A stretch of 64,000 nucleotides of DNA from positions 1,975,780-2,039,779 of the forward strand of contig NZ_LTBL01000001.1 in assembly GCF_018687785.1 (NCBI RefSeq), in the 5' to 3' direction. A program made the position numbers and the translations under genes. Below, in pieces: positions 34,640 through 43,443 of the stretch. The DNA comes from Methanovulcanius yangii (GTDB lineage: Archaea; Halobacteriota; Methanomicrobia; Methanomicrobiales; Methanomicrobiaceae). Position 1 is the first letter of the stretch. Each line of letters opens with the position of its first letter. The notes beneath the pieces were generated by a model. The model did no database searches. It had not been told where the DNA came from and saw nothing but the letters and a program-made list of their open reading frames with translations.

Positions 34640-34925
34640 AATTGCTATCTCATCGAATAGGGCAATTTTCAGAAAAGAAACCCATAAATAACCCCACATT
34701 CTCCCAAAAAACCCCAAATCAACCATCAACACAGAAGCCAAATAACGGCCGATCTCCCCCTCTCCCAACCCACAGCATCTTCAAAAACCACACCTCCGTA
34801 AAAGCCCACTATAAACCCCAAAAATCCCTCAATTCTCCAAAAAAACCGTGAAAATAGCTCCTTCTCAAAACCCCAAAAAAACAACAAAAACAACCCCAAA
34901 TCACCCCCCAATCCCCCCGAAAAAG
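34640..34925. other. Gene-free stretch with extreme C/A strand bias
   Basis: The 473-base gap 34521-34993 has no supported gene. Its left part is AT-rich (promoter side of the Dnd cassette). From about 34680 the top strand becomes C/A-rich and very poor in G, with many CCCC and CCCCAAA runs, so the bottom strand carries closely spaced GGGG runs able to form a G-quadruplex. At 34914-34955 C-runs face a GGGGG run, a possible hairpin terminator for the minus-strand gene at 34994. Confidence 0.6.
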
Positions 34926-34993
34926 GGGGAAAATCCCCCCCTCCACTGGAGGTCAAGGCCGGGTATATGGCACTTCCAACCCTCAAAACCCGC

Positions 34994-35497
34994 TCACGCA
35001 AGCTCAGGGACGGTGTCGGCCCAGGTCTCGACGGCCCCGACGATCGCGTCGCTCTCGTACGAGGAGACCCGCACCTTGTCGCGGCTGAAGGTCACGTAGT
35101 AGACCTCGCCTGAGGGGTCGTGGCACTTCAGCTTGCAGTAGAAGGTGTCCTTTGCGGTGTCGCGGACGGCGGTGCCGCCGATGATGGCGGCAAGGGCCGC
35201 GTTGCCCATGAGTTCGGTTGCAGCGGCGCTGAAGGCGGCGACTGTCTCCACCTGGGCGGAGATGTCGCCGACCTGCTCGAGCTCGGTGTCTTCGTAGACG
35301 ATCTTGGCGTCGTAGCGCTCCTGCGAGCGGGTGACGCCGTCGACGGTTGCACCCTGGTAGGTGTACGCGGTACACCCGAAGGGGTTCTCTGCGATGACGG
35401 CGGAAACGATGCCGTCGAAGGTGCCGATGTCAGCGATGGGAGCAGAAAGCTCCCGGACGGCACTCTTGGTGTAGGTGGTCTGAACAAAGTCTGCCAT
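34994..35497 (-). CDS. Protein of unknown function, possibly provirus-related
   Basis: From the ATG at 35497 the protein is 167 residues. The N-terminus reads ADFVQTTYTKSAVREL, followed by a Cys/Tyr-rich strand region (FGCTAYTYQG), an Ala-rich helical middle and strand-rich C-terminal half (FYCKLKCHDPSGEVYYVTFSRDKVRVS). No signal peptide or membrane segment is seen. Composition and size suggest a structural or coat-type protein of an archaeal element, but I recognise no family. A GGAG lies about 12 bases upstream, and alternative starts exist at 35509 and further up. It is divergent from the XhlA-like gene. Confidence 0.5.
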   Translation of the reverse strand: MADFVQTTYTKSAVRELSAPIADIGTFDGIVSAVIAENPFGCTAYTYQGATVDGVTRSQERYDAKIVYEDTELEQVGDISAQVETVAAFSAAATELMGNAALAAIIGGTAVRDTAKDTFYCKLKCHDPSGEVYYVTFSRDKVRVSSYESDAIVGAVETWADTVPELA

Positions 35498-35640
35498 TGT
35501 TGATAGCATTCTCCTGCCAGCCATGGCCCCGGGGTTGTATGACTGACAATACTAAATATGACTATAAGTAATATTAATCTGCCTTAACCGCGGATAGTTG
35601 AGCAGGGAATTCAAACGAAATTGAGGAGAATCAGAGGGAA

Positions 35641-35904
35641 ATGGGAGAGGAAATACGAAATTATGAAAGGACCAATTTGACGGAAACAATCATCGAGACG
35701 CACCGCGATGTGAAGTGGATCTGCAAAACCCTGAAGGAGATGGACGCACGGGATGAGGACTTTGAGACGAGACTGCGCACACTGGAGCGGTGGCGTGCGG
35801 AACGGGCCGGGGCCGAGAGGCGGACGAGCGGGATGGTCGCGGGAGTGAGCGGGGTTGTCGGAGCCGTTGCGGCGTGGGTGGTGCAGTGGTTGGGGATGGG
35901 GTGA
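35641..35904 (+). CDS. XhlA/holin-like small membrane protein
   Basis: The 87-residue protein has a charged N-terminal amphipathic helix containing IIETHRDVKWICKTLKEMD, the pattern of the haemolysin XhlA family found in phages and proviruses. A coiled-coil part follows (EDFETRLRTLERWRAERAG), then one C-terminal membrane helix (GVVGAVAAWVVQWLG). XhlA-like proteins assist membrane lysis or anchoring in viruses. A second, truncated copy of the C-terminal half occurs at 37771-37893. Together with the primase operon this marks a proviral or plasmid remnant. Confidence 0.7.
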   Translation: MGEEIRNYERTNLTETIIETHRDVKWICKTLKEMDARDEDFETRLRTLERWRAERAGAERRTSGMVAGVSGVVGAVAAWVVQWLGMG

Positions 35905-36029
35905 GAGGAGGAGATCTGCCCGGCCCTTCCCGCTTCTCCTCACGCCAGGACACGGTTCCACGACAGGGGAACCTTTAGGGTGGAATTCGGCGTATTCTCA
36001 CTCATGACACGAATTGGCGATGATGAACC

Positions 36030-37619
36030 ATGACCGGCACCCACCCGCTTCTCCGGAGTGCCCTCATCGGCCTTGGTGCCGGAGGCGTCATCGTCGGGCT
36101 CATGTACCTCGTCTCGGTAGGATGGATGGGCCCGACGTCCTACAACGACGGGCTCTGGAAGATGCGCATCCTGCACCTGTACGGATCCTCTCTGCTGGTG
36201 TTATTCTTCGCCGGGTGCTGCACCCCCTTCGTGCTTCCTGCCGGAAAACGTAAGGCGATCCTTTTGCATGCCGCCCTCGCGGGTCTCATCGCCGCGGCCG
36301 TGGTCCGCTTCCTGCCGCCATATGGGAATCCTCCCTCCTCCCTCTCCTCCTTTCTTGCGACCTGGCCACAGCTGGCCATCATCCTTGGCACCGGCCTGCT
36401 GGCGTCCGCCGCCGGGGGGCTCTTTGCCTCGTTCATCCGGAGAGACGGGGCACAGGGGGTTGCACCCCTTCTCCCGGTGGCTGTGGTCGTCATCGCGGCC
36501 ATCATCCTTCCGCCCCTCCTCGGGGACGCCGTGGTATCCACCGGCATCATTCCCCCCTCCGCCGATACCGGGGGCTTCTCGGTGGTCGCCTACGGGCCCA
36601 CGGCACCGACCGATCTCCGGGTGCTGAAACTCTCCCCCGAGGGCGATCCTGCATGGGAGAGAACGGTGGACATCGGCACCTATGACGGGGCGGACGTGCT
36701 CACCGAATACGCCGGCGGCTACGCACTCACGACAACGGAGTACGGGCAGAACCACACCACCGTGCATCCGGTCCTGATCGACCGGGAGGGAACCGTCTTG
36801 AGGCAGAATGCGATCACCGCCGAATTTCCCCTCGTATCGGCCTTCATCGCCGCACCGGACGGCGGGTTCCTCATTGCAACAGGGGCATCGGAAATTATCC
36901 GCATCAACAGCACGGGAGTGACCGTCCGGACAACCTCCCTCACGACCGAGAGTCCGGGCATGGCCCCCGTCTCGTTGTTGGCACGGGATGACGGGACCGT
37001 CGTCGTCGCCTGGGCAAACCGGGTCGCCTGCATGACGGACGACGGAAGCGTCCTCTGGGACGTTACGCCCGCGAGCCTGGGGAGCGGACCGTCCCGCGTT
37101 CTTCTTTCCCCCGCGGGGGACGGCGGCGTCCTCCTCTGCACGGAGGGGCGGCAGATACAGGCAGGCGAGGGGTATGCGGTGCATCCGGTCGCGGTCCGCC
37201 TCGGTGCAGACGGCACGGTCCTGTGGGAGAAGAGGTTCGGGAGCGGAGGCGCAGACACCCTCCTCGGCACCTGGCAGAACGGGTCGGGGCATGCCATTCT
37301 GTACCGGACGACCACATATCCTACCGGCTCCGGCGGCAGGGTCGTCCCGGCGTACACCGGACACCTCCTCGGCCTGGATGAGAACGGCACCGAAACCGGG
37401 CTGCGGGAGGTGCCGGATACCGGCGGAGCGGTGATCCCGTCTCCCGGCGGAGGGTATCTCCAGGTGGATGTCGGGGAGACCGCGCTTTCTGCCACCTGCT
37501 ATGATGCCGGCGGGGTGCTCTGGACAAACCACTACGATGTACGGGCCAACCCCATGTCGGTCCGGGGCACGGGGACCGCCGACGGCGGCTATCTCATCGC
37601 CGTCTCGTCTCCGTCATGA
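36030..37619 (+). CDS. Membrane protein with beta-propeller-like (PQQ/WD-type) extracellular domain
   Basis: The 529-residue protein starts with four hydrophobic segments (about residues 10-30, 50-68, 75-92 and 110-130) and a fifth near 145-165. About 350 residues of repeated strands follow, with the phrases VLKLSPEGDPAWERTV, VACMTDDGSVLWDV and VRLGADGTVLWEKRF, the D-G-x-x-L-W blade motif of PQQ/beta-propeller repeats. The domain probably faces outside. No export signal other than the membrane helices is needed. Function is unknown. It is GC-rich like the core genome, so it may be native sequence between element remnants. Confidence 0.75.
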   Translation: MTGTHPLLRSALIGLGAGGVIVGLMYLVSVGWMGPTSYNDGLWKMRILHLYGSSLLVLFFAGCCTPFVLPAGKRKAILLHAALAGLIAAAVVRFLPPYGNPPSSLSSFLATWPQLAIILGTGLLASAAGGLFASFIRRDGAQGVAPLLPVAVVVIAAIILPPLLGDAVVSTGIIPPSADTGGFSVVAYGPTAPTDLRVLKLSPEGDPAWERTVDIGTYDGADVLTEYAGGYALTTTEYGQNHTTVHPVLIDREGTVLRQNAITAEFPLVSAFIAAPDGGFLIATGASEIIRINSTGVTVRTTSLTTESPGMAPVSLLARDDGTVVVAWANRVACMTDDGSVLWDVTPASLGSGPSRVLLSPAGDGGVLLCTEGRQIQAGEGYAVHPVAVRLGADGTVLWEKRFGSGGADTLLGTWQNGSGHAILYRTTTYPTGSGGRVVPAYTGHLLGLDENGTETGLREVPDTGGAVIPSPGGGYLQVDVGETALSATCYDAGGVLWTNHYDVRANPMSVRGTGTADGGYLIAVSSPS

Positions 37620-37633
37620 CATTCCTTTCCCCC

Positions 37634-37740
37634 TCACACCACCCCCTCGGCCCGGTTCCACTCCCGGACCAGCCTCGCATAACACCCCTCGCAGATGCTC
37701 ATCACGTACTCGTCTGAATAGTACATCGCAGTTCCCCGGG
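37634..37740 (-). pseudogene. Remnant: C-terminal end of a second primase/helicase gene copy
   Basis: Read on the minus strand this gives YYSDEYVMSICEGCYARLV and a stop after REWNRAEGVV, nearly identical to the end of the intact replication gene at 39942 (YYSGEYVMNICEGCYARLV). Nothing of the remaining 900+ residues is present: upstream, at about 37740, the sequence switches to the XhlA-like fragment. The CxxC zinc-finger half is retained without its partner cysteines. Confidence 0.8.
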
Positions 37741-37770
37741 GCGGGACTTCGAGATCCGCCTGAGATATCG

Positions 37771-37893
37771 CTTGAAGGTTGGAAGGAGCAGCAGGCCAGA
37801 GCCGAGAAGCGGACGAACGGGATCGTCGCGGGGGTGAGCGGGGTTGTGGGAGCCGTTGCGGCCTGGGTGGTGCAGTGGTTGGGGGTGGGGTGA
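37771..37893 (+). pseudogene. Remnant: C-terminal half of the XhlA-like gene
   Basis: The sequence encodes EKRTNGIVAGVSGVVGAVAA and ends WVVQWLGVG-stop, matching the last 40 residues of the gene at 35641-35904 (35782-35904) with a few substitutions. The N-terminal half is missing and the open frame joins unrelated upstream sequence. It is the second copy of the element's other end, facing the primase remnant. Confidence 0.8.
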
Positions 37894-38050
37894 ATGGCAT
37901 TCGTATCGGAAAGAGGGTGCTCTTCCCCAAGGCGAAGGAGTATTCAGGGATACTGGTAAAGGGTTGAACTCGATCTATAGACAGTTTCACGGCACCCGTC
38001 TGGCAATCCCTTAGGAATACGGAAATTAAACATCACAATCAACCGGAAAG

Positions 38051-38060
38051 GTTATATTTA
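38051..38060 (+). promoter_or_regulatory. TATA-box candidate for the Panacea/PIN operon
   Basis: GTTATATTTA lies about 80 bases before the ATG at 38140 in an otherwise gene-free AT-rich 240-base stretch. Confidence 0.45.
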
Positions 38061-38139
38061 ACACTCAATAATACGCATACCTACAGAACCTGATGCCATC
38101 CGAGCGGATGCTCTGGAACCAATGTGCCGGGAGACCATG

Positions 38140-39114
38140 ATGAATAAAATCAAAAAGATCCATGCAATGCTCTTTGCAATCGAGAGGGATCCTGGTATCG
38201 GCAAGACCAAACTCATGAAATATATCTTTTTTATCGACCTCATCCATTTCAACCAGCGAGGGGTGAAACTCTTCGAGAGTTCGTATATCCGGATGCCGAA
38301 CGGACCGGTCGACGGGGGAGCCCTCTCCCTTGCGAGTGAATCGAATCGCTTCTTCGATGTCTCCTATCCACGCTCCGGAGCAGGAAACCAGACCTACGAG
38401 CAGTATCATTTCGACCTGAAGATGGAACCGGATCTCTCCCTCTTCACCGTTTATGAGCGCATGCTTCTGGTGATGGTCCTGCAAGCCCTGAAAGGGAGGA
38501 CGGCGACCACTATCAGCAGCCTGACCCATCAGCTTCGCCTCTGGAAGGAGTTCACCGACGGGGACGAGATCCCGACCGACAGTCTCGAGCTGAGCGAGGA
38601 GGAGATTCGCCTTCTGGAACAATACGGCTTTCATATCGATGGGTTCCAGCGCAGGTTCTGCCGTTCGATGCTCGACTTGTCACGGGGGATCCATGACGCG
38701 GTCTCCCCCCTGAATGAGGAGAGGATCACCATGGTCGAAAACTTCCTGGATGACCTCCTGCGTGACTACCCGCACCCGTCGATGGATATCTTCCATGACG
38801 CATATCTCGCCTGGGACGACACCTTCCGCACCGCACTCATCTACAACCCCGTAAGCACGCTCTCTCTCACTGAAGATTGTTGTGATGCCATATGTTACGT
38901 CTCGTATGCTCTCGCTGCAAAACCGGGCCGCACTGCTGATATTACGTCCTACTGCGAGAAGGTCGAGGAGAGGTTCAACAGCATCGGCGAGGACATCTAT
39001 CGTGGCCTTCCGGTTCGGGAACCACCTGAAGAAATGATTTCCTCTCTGCTGGATGATACGATGAGGCTCTCCCGGTCCATGGCACAGCATCCCTCCACGA
39101 TCGCGAGGAGATAA
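38140..39114 (+). CDS. Panacea (SocA/DUF4065-like) domain antitoxin candidate
   Basis: The 324-residue protein has the Panacea domain in its first 130 residues: TKLMKYIFFIDLIHFNQRG, then SYIRMPNGPVDGGAL. The remaining 190 residues are helical with no recognised domain, longer than standard Panacea antitoxins. Panacea proteins neutralise diverse toxins encoded next to them. CCGGGAGA sits 5 bases before the ATG at 38140, the preferred start over 38137 and 38122. The toxin candidate begins one base after its stop. The pair lies between two copies of a provirus fragment. Confidence 0.75.
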   Translation: MNKIKKIHAMLFAIERDPGIGKTKLMKYIFFIDLIHFNQRGVKLFESSYIRMPNGPVDGGALSLASESNRFFDVSYPRSGAGNQTYEQYHFDLKMEPDLSLFTVYERMLLVMVLQALKGRTATTISSLTHQLRLWKEFTDGDEIPTDSLELSEEEIRLLEQYGFHIDGFQRRFCRSMLDLSRGIHDAVSPLNEERITMVENFLDDLLRDYPHPSMDIFHDAYLAWDDTFRTALIYNPVSTLSLTEDCCDAICYVSYALAAKPGRTADITSYCEKVEERFNSIGEDIYRGLPVREPPEEMISSLLDDTMRLSRSMAQHPSTIARR

Positions 39115-39115
39115 T

Positions 39116-39757
39116 GTGCCCTATTTCCATGACAGCAATGTGATCATCGGGTATTATTTTCAGGTTGCCGACACATGGGGGCAGGAGGCGACGACTGTTT
39201 TTGAAGATCCCGAACCGAACCATACCAGCACCTTTGTCTGGGCAGAGTGTTTCGGTCTGGAATCGGGCGGGAGATGCACGACTATCCAGTCTGCCATCAG
39301 AAGGGAATTTCGCCGGGTCATTGCAGCACTCACAAGAGAGGAATCGATCGAGACCCTGCTGACCATGGTGCAGGACTGGAGAATCTGCTCCATTGTGCGT
39401 ACCGCCGCAAGCGGCGTTCAACATGACCCTCGCCGTCTCATCACAATCCTCAGGGACGTGCATGAGAGATACCAACAGGAATGTGCCGGGCGACTCATGC
39501 GGCTGGAAAACCCGGACGTGCTCAGTGTACATACCCGGAATACGCCCTACAACGATCTCTATCGCTGTCTTGAAGAGTACATCAACGATCCCGATGATAT
39601 CGAGGTCATTCTCGATGCCCACGACGTTGCACAAGCGATTGCTGGCCTCATTCTCTGGACGGGGGATTTGGGGCATATAGTGGCACACCGGCAGAAGATA
39701 GTGGAAAAGACCGCGATTGCCGCTGTCTGTTTTCTGGGTTGGAAAACTCCTGTCTGA
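39116..39757 (+). CDS. PIN-like domain toxin candidate
   Basis: The 213-residue protein starts at GTG 39116 with GAGGAGAT correctly spaced inside the end of the Panacea gene. It opens YFHDSNVIIGYYF, the first Asp of a PIN-type RNase, and ends with a helix DAHDVAQAIAGLILWTGDLGHI, where TGDLGHI is the fourth-acidic-residue block. Acidic residues in between (FVWAECFGLE) complete the likely metal site. An RNase toxin neutralised by the Panacea protein is inferred from coupling and order. It is longer than VapC (about 130 residues), with an inserted helical region at about 60-150. Confidence 0.72.
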   Translation: MPYFHDSNVIIGYYFQVADTWGQEATTVFEDPEPNHTSTFVWAECFGLESGGRCTTIQSAIRREFRRVIAALTREESIETLLTMVQDWRICSIVRTAASGVQHDPRRLITILRDVHERYQQECAGRLMRLENPDVLSVHTRNTPYNDLYRCLEEYINDPDDIEVILDAHDVAQAIAGLILWTGDLGHIVAHRQKIVEKTAIAAVCFLGWKTPV

Positions 39758-39940
39758 GCCCGATTGAAAAGAGGATAAAAGAGTGATCCCTTCCGTACTT
39801 TGTCCCATCCACCTCAAGGCAGCATCATCCGTTTCAGGAAGGACTTACTCACTCATGACAAAGAAGGGAGGGACCTCCCATAACCGTTGCGGCTGCATCG
39901 CGAAAGAGAACCGCCTCCTCTCCTAAATGTTCCTTCTCTT

Positions 39941-40044
39941 CTCACACCACTCCCTCCCCCCGATTCCACTCCCGGACCAGCCTCGCATAACACCCCTCGC
40001 AGATGTTCATCACATACTCCCCCGAATAATACACCGCCGTCCCC
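39941..40044. repeat. Approximately 105-bp direct repeat, right copy (left copy 37633-37735)
   Basis: The 3' end of the intact replication gene (with adjoining bases) is repeated in the same orientation 2.3 kb to the left, with about a dozen substitutions. A long exact core runs through the segment encoding EGCYARLVREW. The two copies bracket the Panacea/PIN pair and the XhlA-like remnant. Recombination between them would delete the module. Confidence 0.8.
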
Positions 40045-42872
40045 TCGCCGCAACAGTCACATCTCCCGAGTGAGACTTTCTTCCGCCGGAAATGCCGGTG
40101 ATCCAGGACGCCGGGGAGGGGGAGGGTGGTGCCGGGAGACGCCTGTTTCGCCGTGGATTGTTGCACCGTTGCACCAGGTTCATTGTCTTTGCACCGAGTT
40201 TTGCACCATGAATCTCTTGCCTGTGGTTTTGAATTGTAGAACGGAGTCTGTTCTGCTCGTAACTCCGGTAACGTTGCACTCGCACCGGGATCACAGACAG
40301 AGCCACACACAGGAGCAGGGCCAGTGGGGGTGCCGAGTGTTTCCGGGAAGTAGTGCAACCTTCCCCTACTCTCTGTACGCCTCTCTTCTCTCTCCTCTTC
40401 TCTACCAAAACAACGGGAATTCCGGCCGTCTGCCACGTTTGCACAATCGCCGGTTTTTTGGTGCAAATCTGGTGCAACGGTGCAATCCTTCCCGCCGGGA
40501 CCGGGGTCGTTTCCGTCATCACTGTCGCTCTCCTCCTCTCCGTCCTCTCCCCCATCCAGCCAGACGTCCGTCCGGGCGGCCCATTCGAGGTACTGGACGA
40601 GGTCGAAGGAGAAGTAGTGCTGCCGCCGCTTCGCCTCCGTCCCTTCGATGTCCTCGACGACCGTCGCATCGATGAGGCTGATCGCGGGGCACTTGTCGAG
40701 GATGCCGAGGTAGGAGGCATGGCTGTTCGAGTAGCCGTGGAGCAGCCGGTAGGTCTGGTGGTACGACAGCCCGAGGCTGTCCTGGAGCTGCCGGATGGTA
40801 AAGACCCGCAGGCCCAGGCGCGACATCGTGGTCAGCGCCGCCGACTCGTTTCTCGTCAGCTTCGTCTCCTGCCCGCCGACGTCGCCGTTGAGGGCGAGAA
40901 AGAGTTTCCTCGCGTAGGTGAAGTCCTCCATCGTCGCGACGATCGCCCCGTCCTCGCCCACCTTTCGCTGGAGGAAGTGGAGCACCGCGTGGCACTTGAT
41001 GAGGTCGAAGAGCATCGCGGGGTTGCGGCGGTTGTGGGCCGCGGAGAAGTTGATCCTTCGGGCATAGGGGATGCGGACGGTGCGGACGGCGCCCTTGAGC
41101 ATCTCCCACATCGACCGGCAGACGAGGACGTCGGGGTCGGCTGCCGCCGGGGAGACTGCGCCCGCCTCGACCCGCTTCAGGTGGGCGAGGACCCGTTGAT
41201 CCTGGGCGGTCGAGTCGTCGATCCAGACGGTGAGCATCCGGTTCATCACCTGGTCGTCGCCGACCGCTTCCACCTTCGCGAGCCACCAGACGCAGCGTTC
41301 GGGGATGGTGCAGACCTTCAGCTGGCGGTCGCGGGTGAGGGTCCTATGCTCGATCGGTTCCTGGAAGTTCGCGGTCGCCGACTTGAGGAGTTCCTGCAGG
41401 TCGTCCGAGAGGGTGATGTCGTCGAAGAGGAGGACGGTTCCCGGCCGAAAGTCGTCATAATAGAAGAGGGCCTTGTTGGAGACGGTGCCCTTGAGCCGGT
41501 AGGCTTCCGGGAGGAGGCGGAGCATCGCGTTGCAGGCGTGGGTCTTGCCCTTGCCGGAGTTGCCGGAGATCGCGACGTGCAGCCCGCGGGTGTTTGCAAC
41601 CGACTGCGAGGCGACCGACATGATGAGGCACTCGGCGACGGTCGCATCACCGACGTGGTCGCGGTGGAAGCAGTCCATGAAAAACCCGAGCGGGTCGCCT
41701 GACTCGAGTACCTCGCAGGCACGCTTCCGGTGCTCCTGCGCCGGGGTGCATGTGGCGGATGCGGGCGGGGGATCTGCTTCTTCCGCGGGTTTCGTCTCAG
41801 CGGGACCGGTGACGACTGTGGTCCGGCCCGTGCTCTTCCTCGTCTTCTTCCCCTCAAACCGCTCCCGCAGTTCCCCCCACCGCTGCACCCCGCCGCCACA
41901 GGAGGCATGGTGGCACCCGGCGAAGATGGCGCCGTTTCCGAACTGGACGGCAAAGGCCCCGTCGGCGTGGGCCGCGGAGAAGGGGCACTCGGCAAGGACG
42001 AAGAGCGTCCCGCCCTGCCAGGGCTTTGCGGATCTGACGGCGATGCCGTGCTCCCGGAGCCAGTCCCCGAGGTCGATCGCTGGTGTCTGCTTCCTCCCGT
42101 TCTTTCCACTCTTCGCGGGTGCCGTCGGCGCCTCCCGCGGGAGGAGGCCTGCGACCCGCCGGAGGGTTGCGGTGTCGATCACCTCGCACTCGTCCGGGAC
42201 GGACAGGAGCCGGGCGGTCCGGTGGGGCCGATCCGTCGTGTCGTCGCCCTTTTTCGCCGGGGTGCCGTAGCACTTCCAGATGCGGGCGGCGTTGAAATTC
42301 GCCGTGTCGACGGTCACCGCCTCGTCCGAGAAGAGGGCGTCGAGGGTGGCAAGGACGCCCTTCACGAGCTCCGCGGCATCGGCGTCGTTTCCGAGGTCGA
42401 TGCGGTAGAGGAGGTGGGCGCCGTTCCCCGAGTCCGCGATGAGGGGGGCGGGAAAGCCTTTGCCAGAAAGCCATGTCCCGATCTCCTCCGCCCGTGCGAG
42501 GGCGGCCTCGTGCTCGGCCTCCGAGGAGGAGACGCCTGCCGGGCGGACCGGGTCGAGGTCGACGGGGAGCCATCGCCGCCGGACAATGTCGGCGTCCGCG
42601 GTCGTGGGATCGGACCGGCCGACCCGCATCACCACCCGGTTTGCCCGCCGGGAGAGGAGGGCCGGGTTCACCTCATTGAGGGTGCAGTAGACGCCCGAGA
42701 CGTCGTTCAGGGTCGCAATCGCCGCGGCCCTATCGGTGAGGACGGCGGGATCATCGAAGTACCCGGAATGTACCCCGCCCGGCCCGAGCGCCCGCAGCTC
42801 GACCACCGCTCCTGCGGGGAAGAGGAGGCGGGCGGCACGGGCGATCTCCTCCCGGTCGACGGGAGCCGTCAC
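39942..42872 (-). CDS. Replication protein: primase-like N-terminus, P-loop helicase domain and C-terminal zinc finger
   Basis: From the GTG at 42872 the protein is about 976 residues. The first 230 resemble bifunctional primase/polymerase Rep proteins, with RWLPVDLDPVRP as the acidic strand and SGNGAHLLYRID as the histidine motif. A cysteine/histidine patch near 320 (GCHHASCGGG) is followed by an ATPase with Walker A SGNSGKGKTHACNAML near 436 and Walker B VLLFDDITLSDDL, then winged-helix-like LGLSYHQTYRLL. The C-terminus carries CDCCGEG and ICEGCY, a zinc finger. GGGAGG lies 8 bases upstream, and the start overlaps the previous stop by 4 bases. It probably initiates replication of an integrated plasmid or provirus. 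Confidence 0.82.
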   Translation of the reverse strand: MTAPVDREEIARAARLLFPAGAVVELRALGPGGVHSGYFDDPAVLTDRAAAIATLNDVSGVYCTLNEVNPALLSRRANRVVMRVGRSDPTTADADIVRRRWLPVDLDPVRPAGVSSSEAEHEAALARAEEIGTWLSGKGFPAPLIADSGNGAHLLYRIDLGNDADAAELVKGVLATLDALFSDEAVTVDTANFNAARIWKCYGTPAKKGDDTTDRPHRTARLLSVPDECEVIDTATLRRVAGLLPREAPTAPAKSGKNGRKQTPAIDLGDWLREHGIAVRSAKPWQGGTLFVLAECPFSAAHADGAFAVQFGNGAIFAGCHHASCGGGVQRWGELRERFEGKKTRKSTGRTTVVTGPAETKPAEEADPPPASATCTPAQEHRKRACEVLESGDPLGFFMDCFHRDHVGDATVAECLIMSVASQSVANTRGLHVAISGNSGKGKTHACNAMLRLLPEAYRLKGTVSNKALFYYDDFRPGTVLLFDDITLSDDLQELLKSATANFQEPIEHRTLTRDRQLKVCTIPERCVWWLAKVEAVGDDQVMNRMLTVWIDDSTAQDQRVLAHLKRVEAGAVSPAAADPDVLVCRSMWEMLKGAVRTVRIPYARRINFSAAHNRRNPAMLFDLIKCHAVLHFLQRKVGEDGAIVATMEDFTYARKLFLALNGDVGGQETKLTRNESAALTTMSRLGLRVFTIRQLQDSLGLSYHQTYRLLHGYSNSHASYLGILDKCPAISLIDATVVEDIEGTEAKRRQHYFSFDLVQYLEWAARTDVWLDGGEDGEEESDSDDGNDPGPGGKDCTVAPDLHQKTGDCANVADGRNSRCFGREEEREERRTESRGRLHYFPETLGTPTGPAPVCGSVCDPGASATLPELRAEQTPFYNSKPQARDSWCKTRCKDNEPGATVQQSTAKQASPGTTLPLPGVLDHRHFRRKKVSLGRCDCCGEGTAVYYSGEYVMNICEGCYARLVREWNRGEGVV

Positions 42873-43222
42873 CGGACATGCCTCCCGCCGATGATCAGGT
42901 GAAGGGTGGCGGCGGGGCGTTCGCCCGCGATCACATCCGCAAGCCGCTCCCTTGGGAGGTTGCAGATGCACGTGTGGGTGTAGAAGGTCACGCCGCCCCC
43001 GAAGAGGTTCTGCTTCGCGTGGCCGCCGGGAATGCACCGGGTGGCCCAGCCCTGCCGGCCGGCGGGGACGACCGCAAGGAACGTGCCGAGCCCCTCGCCC
43101 TCCATGAGGCGGTCGACCTCGCCCGCGGTCATCACGTACTCCCGTCCGTCGATGACCATCGCAAGCTCCCCCTCCGGGGTACTGGTGATCCGGCCGACGG
43201 GGTCGCCGTGGGTCCGGGTCAT
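42869..43222 (-). CDS. Small protein of the replication operon, unknown function
   Basis: The 117-residue protein has a strand-rich N-terminus (GRITSTPEGELAMVIDGREY), a short helix (AGEVDRLMEGE) and a Cys/His-containing middle (GGVTFYTHTCICNLPRERL). It ends LHLIIGGRHVR. The Cys residues could bind metal. It overlaps the genes on both sides by 4 bases (stop/start), so it is made with the replication protein. No family is recognised. Confidence 0.7.
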   Translation of the reverse strand: MTRTHGDPVGRITSTPEGELAMVIDGREYVMTAGEVDRLMEGEGLGTFLAVVPAGRQGWATRCIPGGHAKQNLFGGGVTFYTHTCICNLPRERLADVIAGERPAATLHLIIGGRHVR

Positions 43223-43443
43223 GCGGACCCTCCCGTGGTTATCCCAGGGACGCCGCCCTCTCCGGCGGCGACGGCCTCCGCGATCGTGATCCGGTAGTTG
43301 TGCCGCCCGGCCCGTCGTATGGTAATCGCGGTGATGGTCCCGCCGCGGGCGTGGATCTCGCGGGAGAGGGCCTGCGGGATGAGGTAGAGCGGGTAGGCCC
43401 CGGCGTCCTCGCCCGCCGGTGCCGCGGGTGCCTGTTCACTCAT
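43219..43443 (-). CDS. Small protein of the replication operon, unknown function
   Basis: The 74-residue protein has a Pro/Ala-rich N-terminus, a YPLYLIPQALSREIHARGG segment and a basic strand ITAITIRRAGRHNYRITI. A GAGGAGG sequence 7 bases before the ATG at 43443 supports this start; a longer frame to 43782 has none. Its stop overlaps the next gene by 4 bases, and its ATG lies inside the end of the upstream gene. Function is unknown. Confidence 0.65.
   Translation of the reverse strand: MSEQAPAAPAGEDAGAYPLYLIPQALSREIHARGGTITAITIRRAGRHNYRITIAEAVAAGEGGVPGITTGGSA

Noticed and set aside
34726-35001. 91-residue Gly/Phe-rich minus-strand frame
   Set aside because: It reads through the G-run strand and the C-run hairpin; its composition follows directly from the skewed DNA.
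41730-42902. 390-residue plus-strand frame opposite the replication gene
   Set aside because: It is a shadow of the primase/helicase gene with low-complexity Gly/Arg/Val content.
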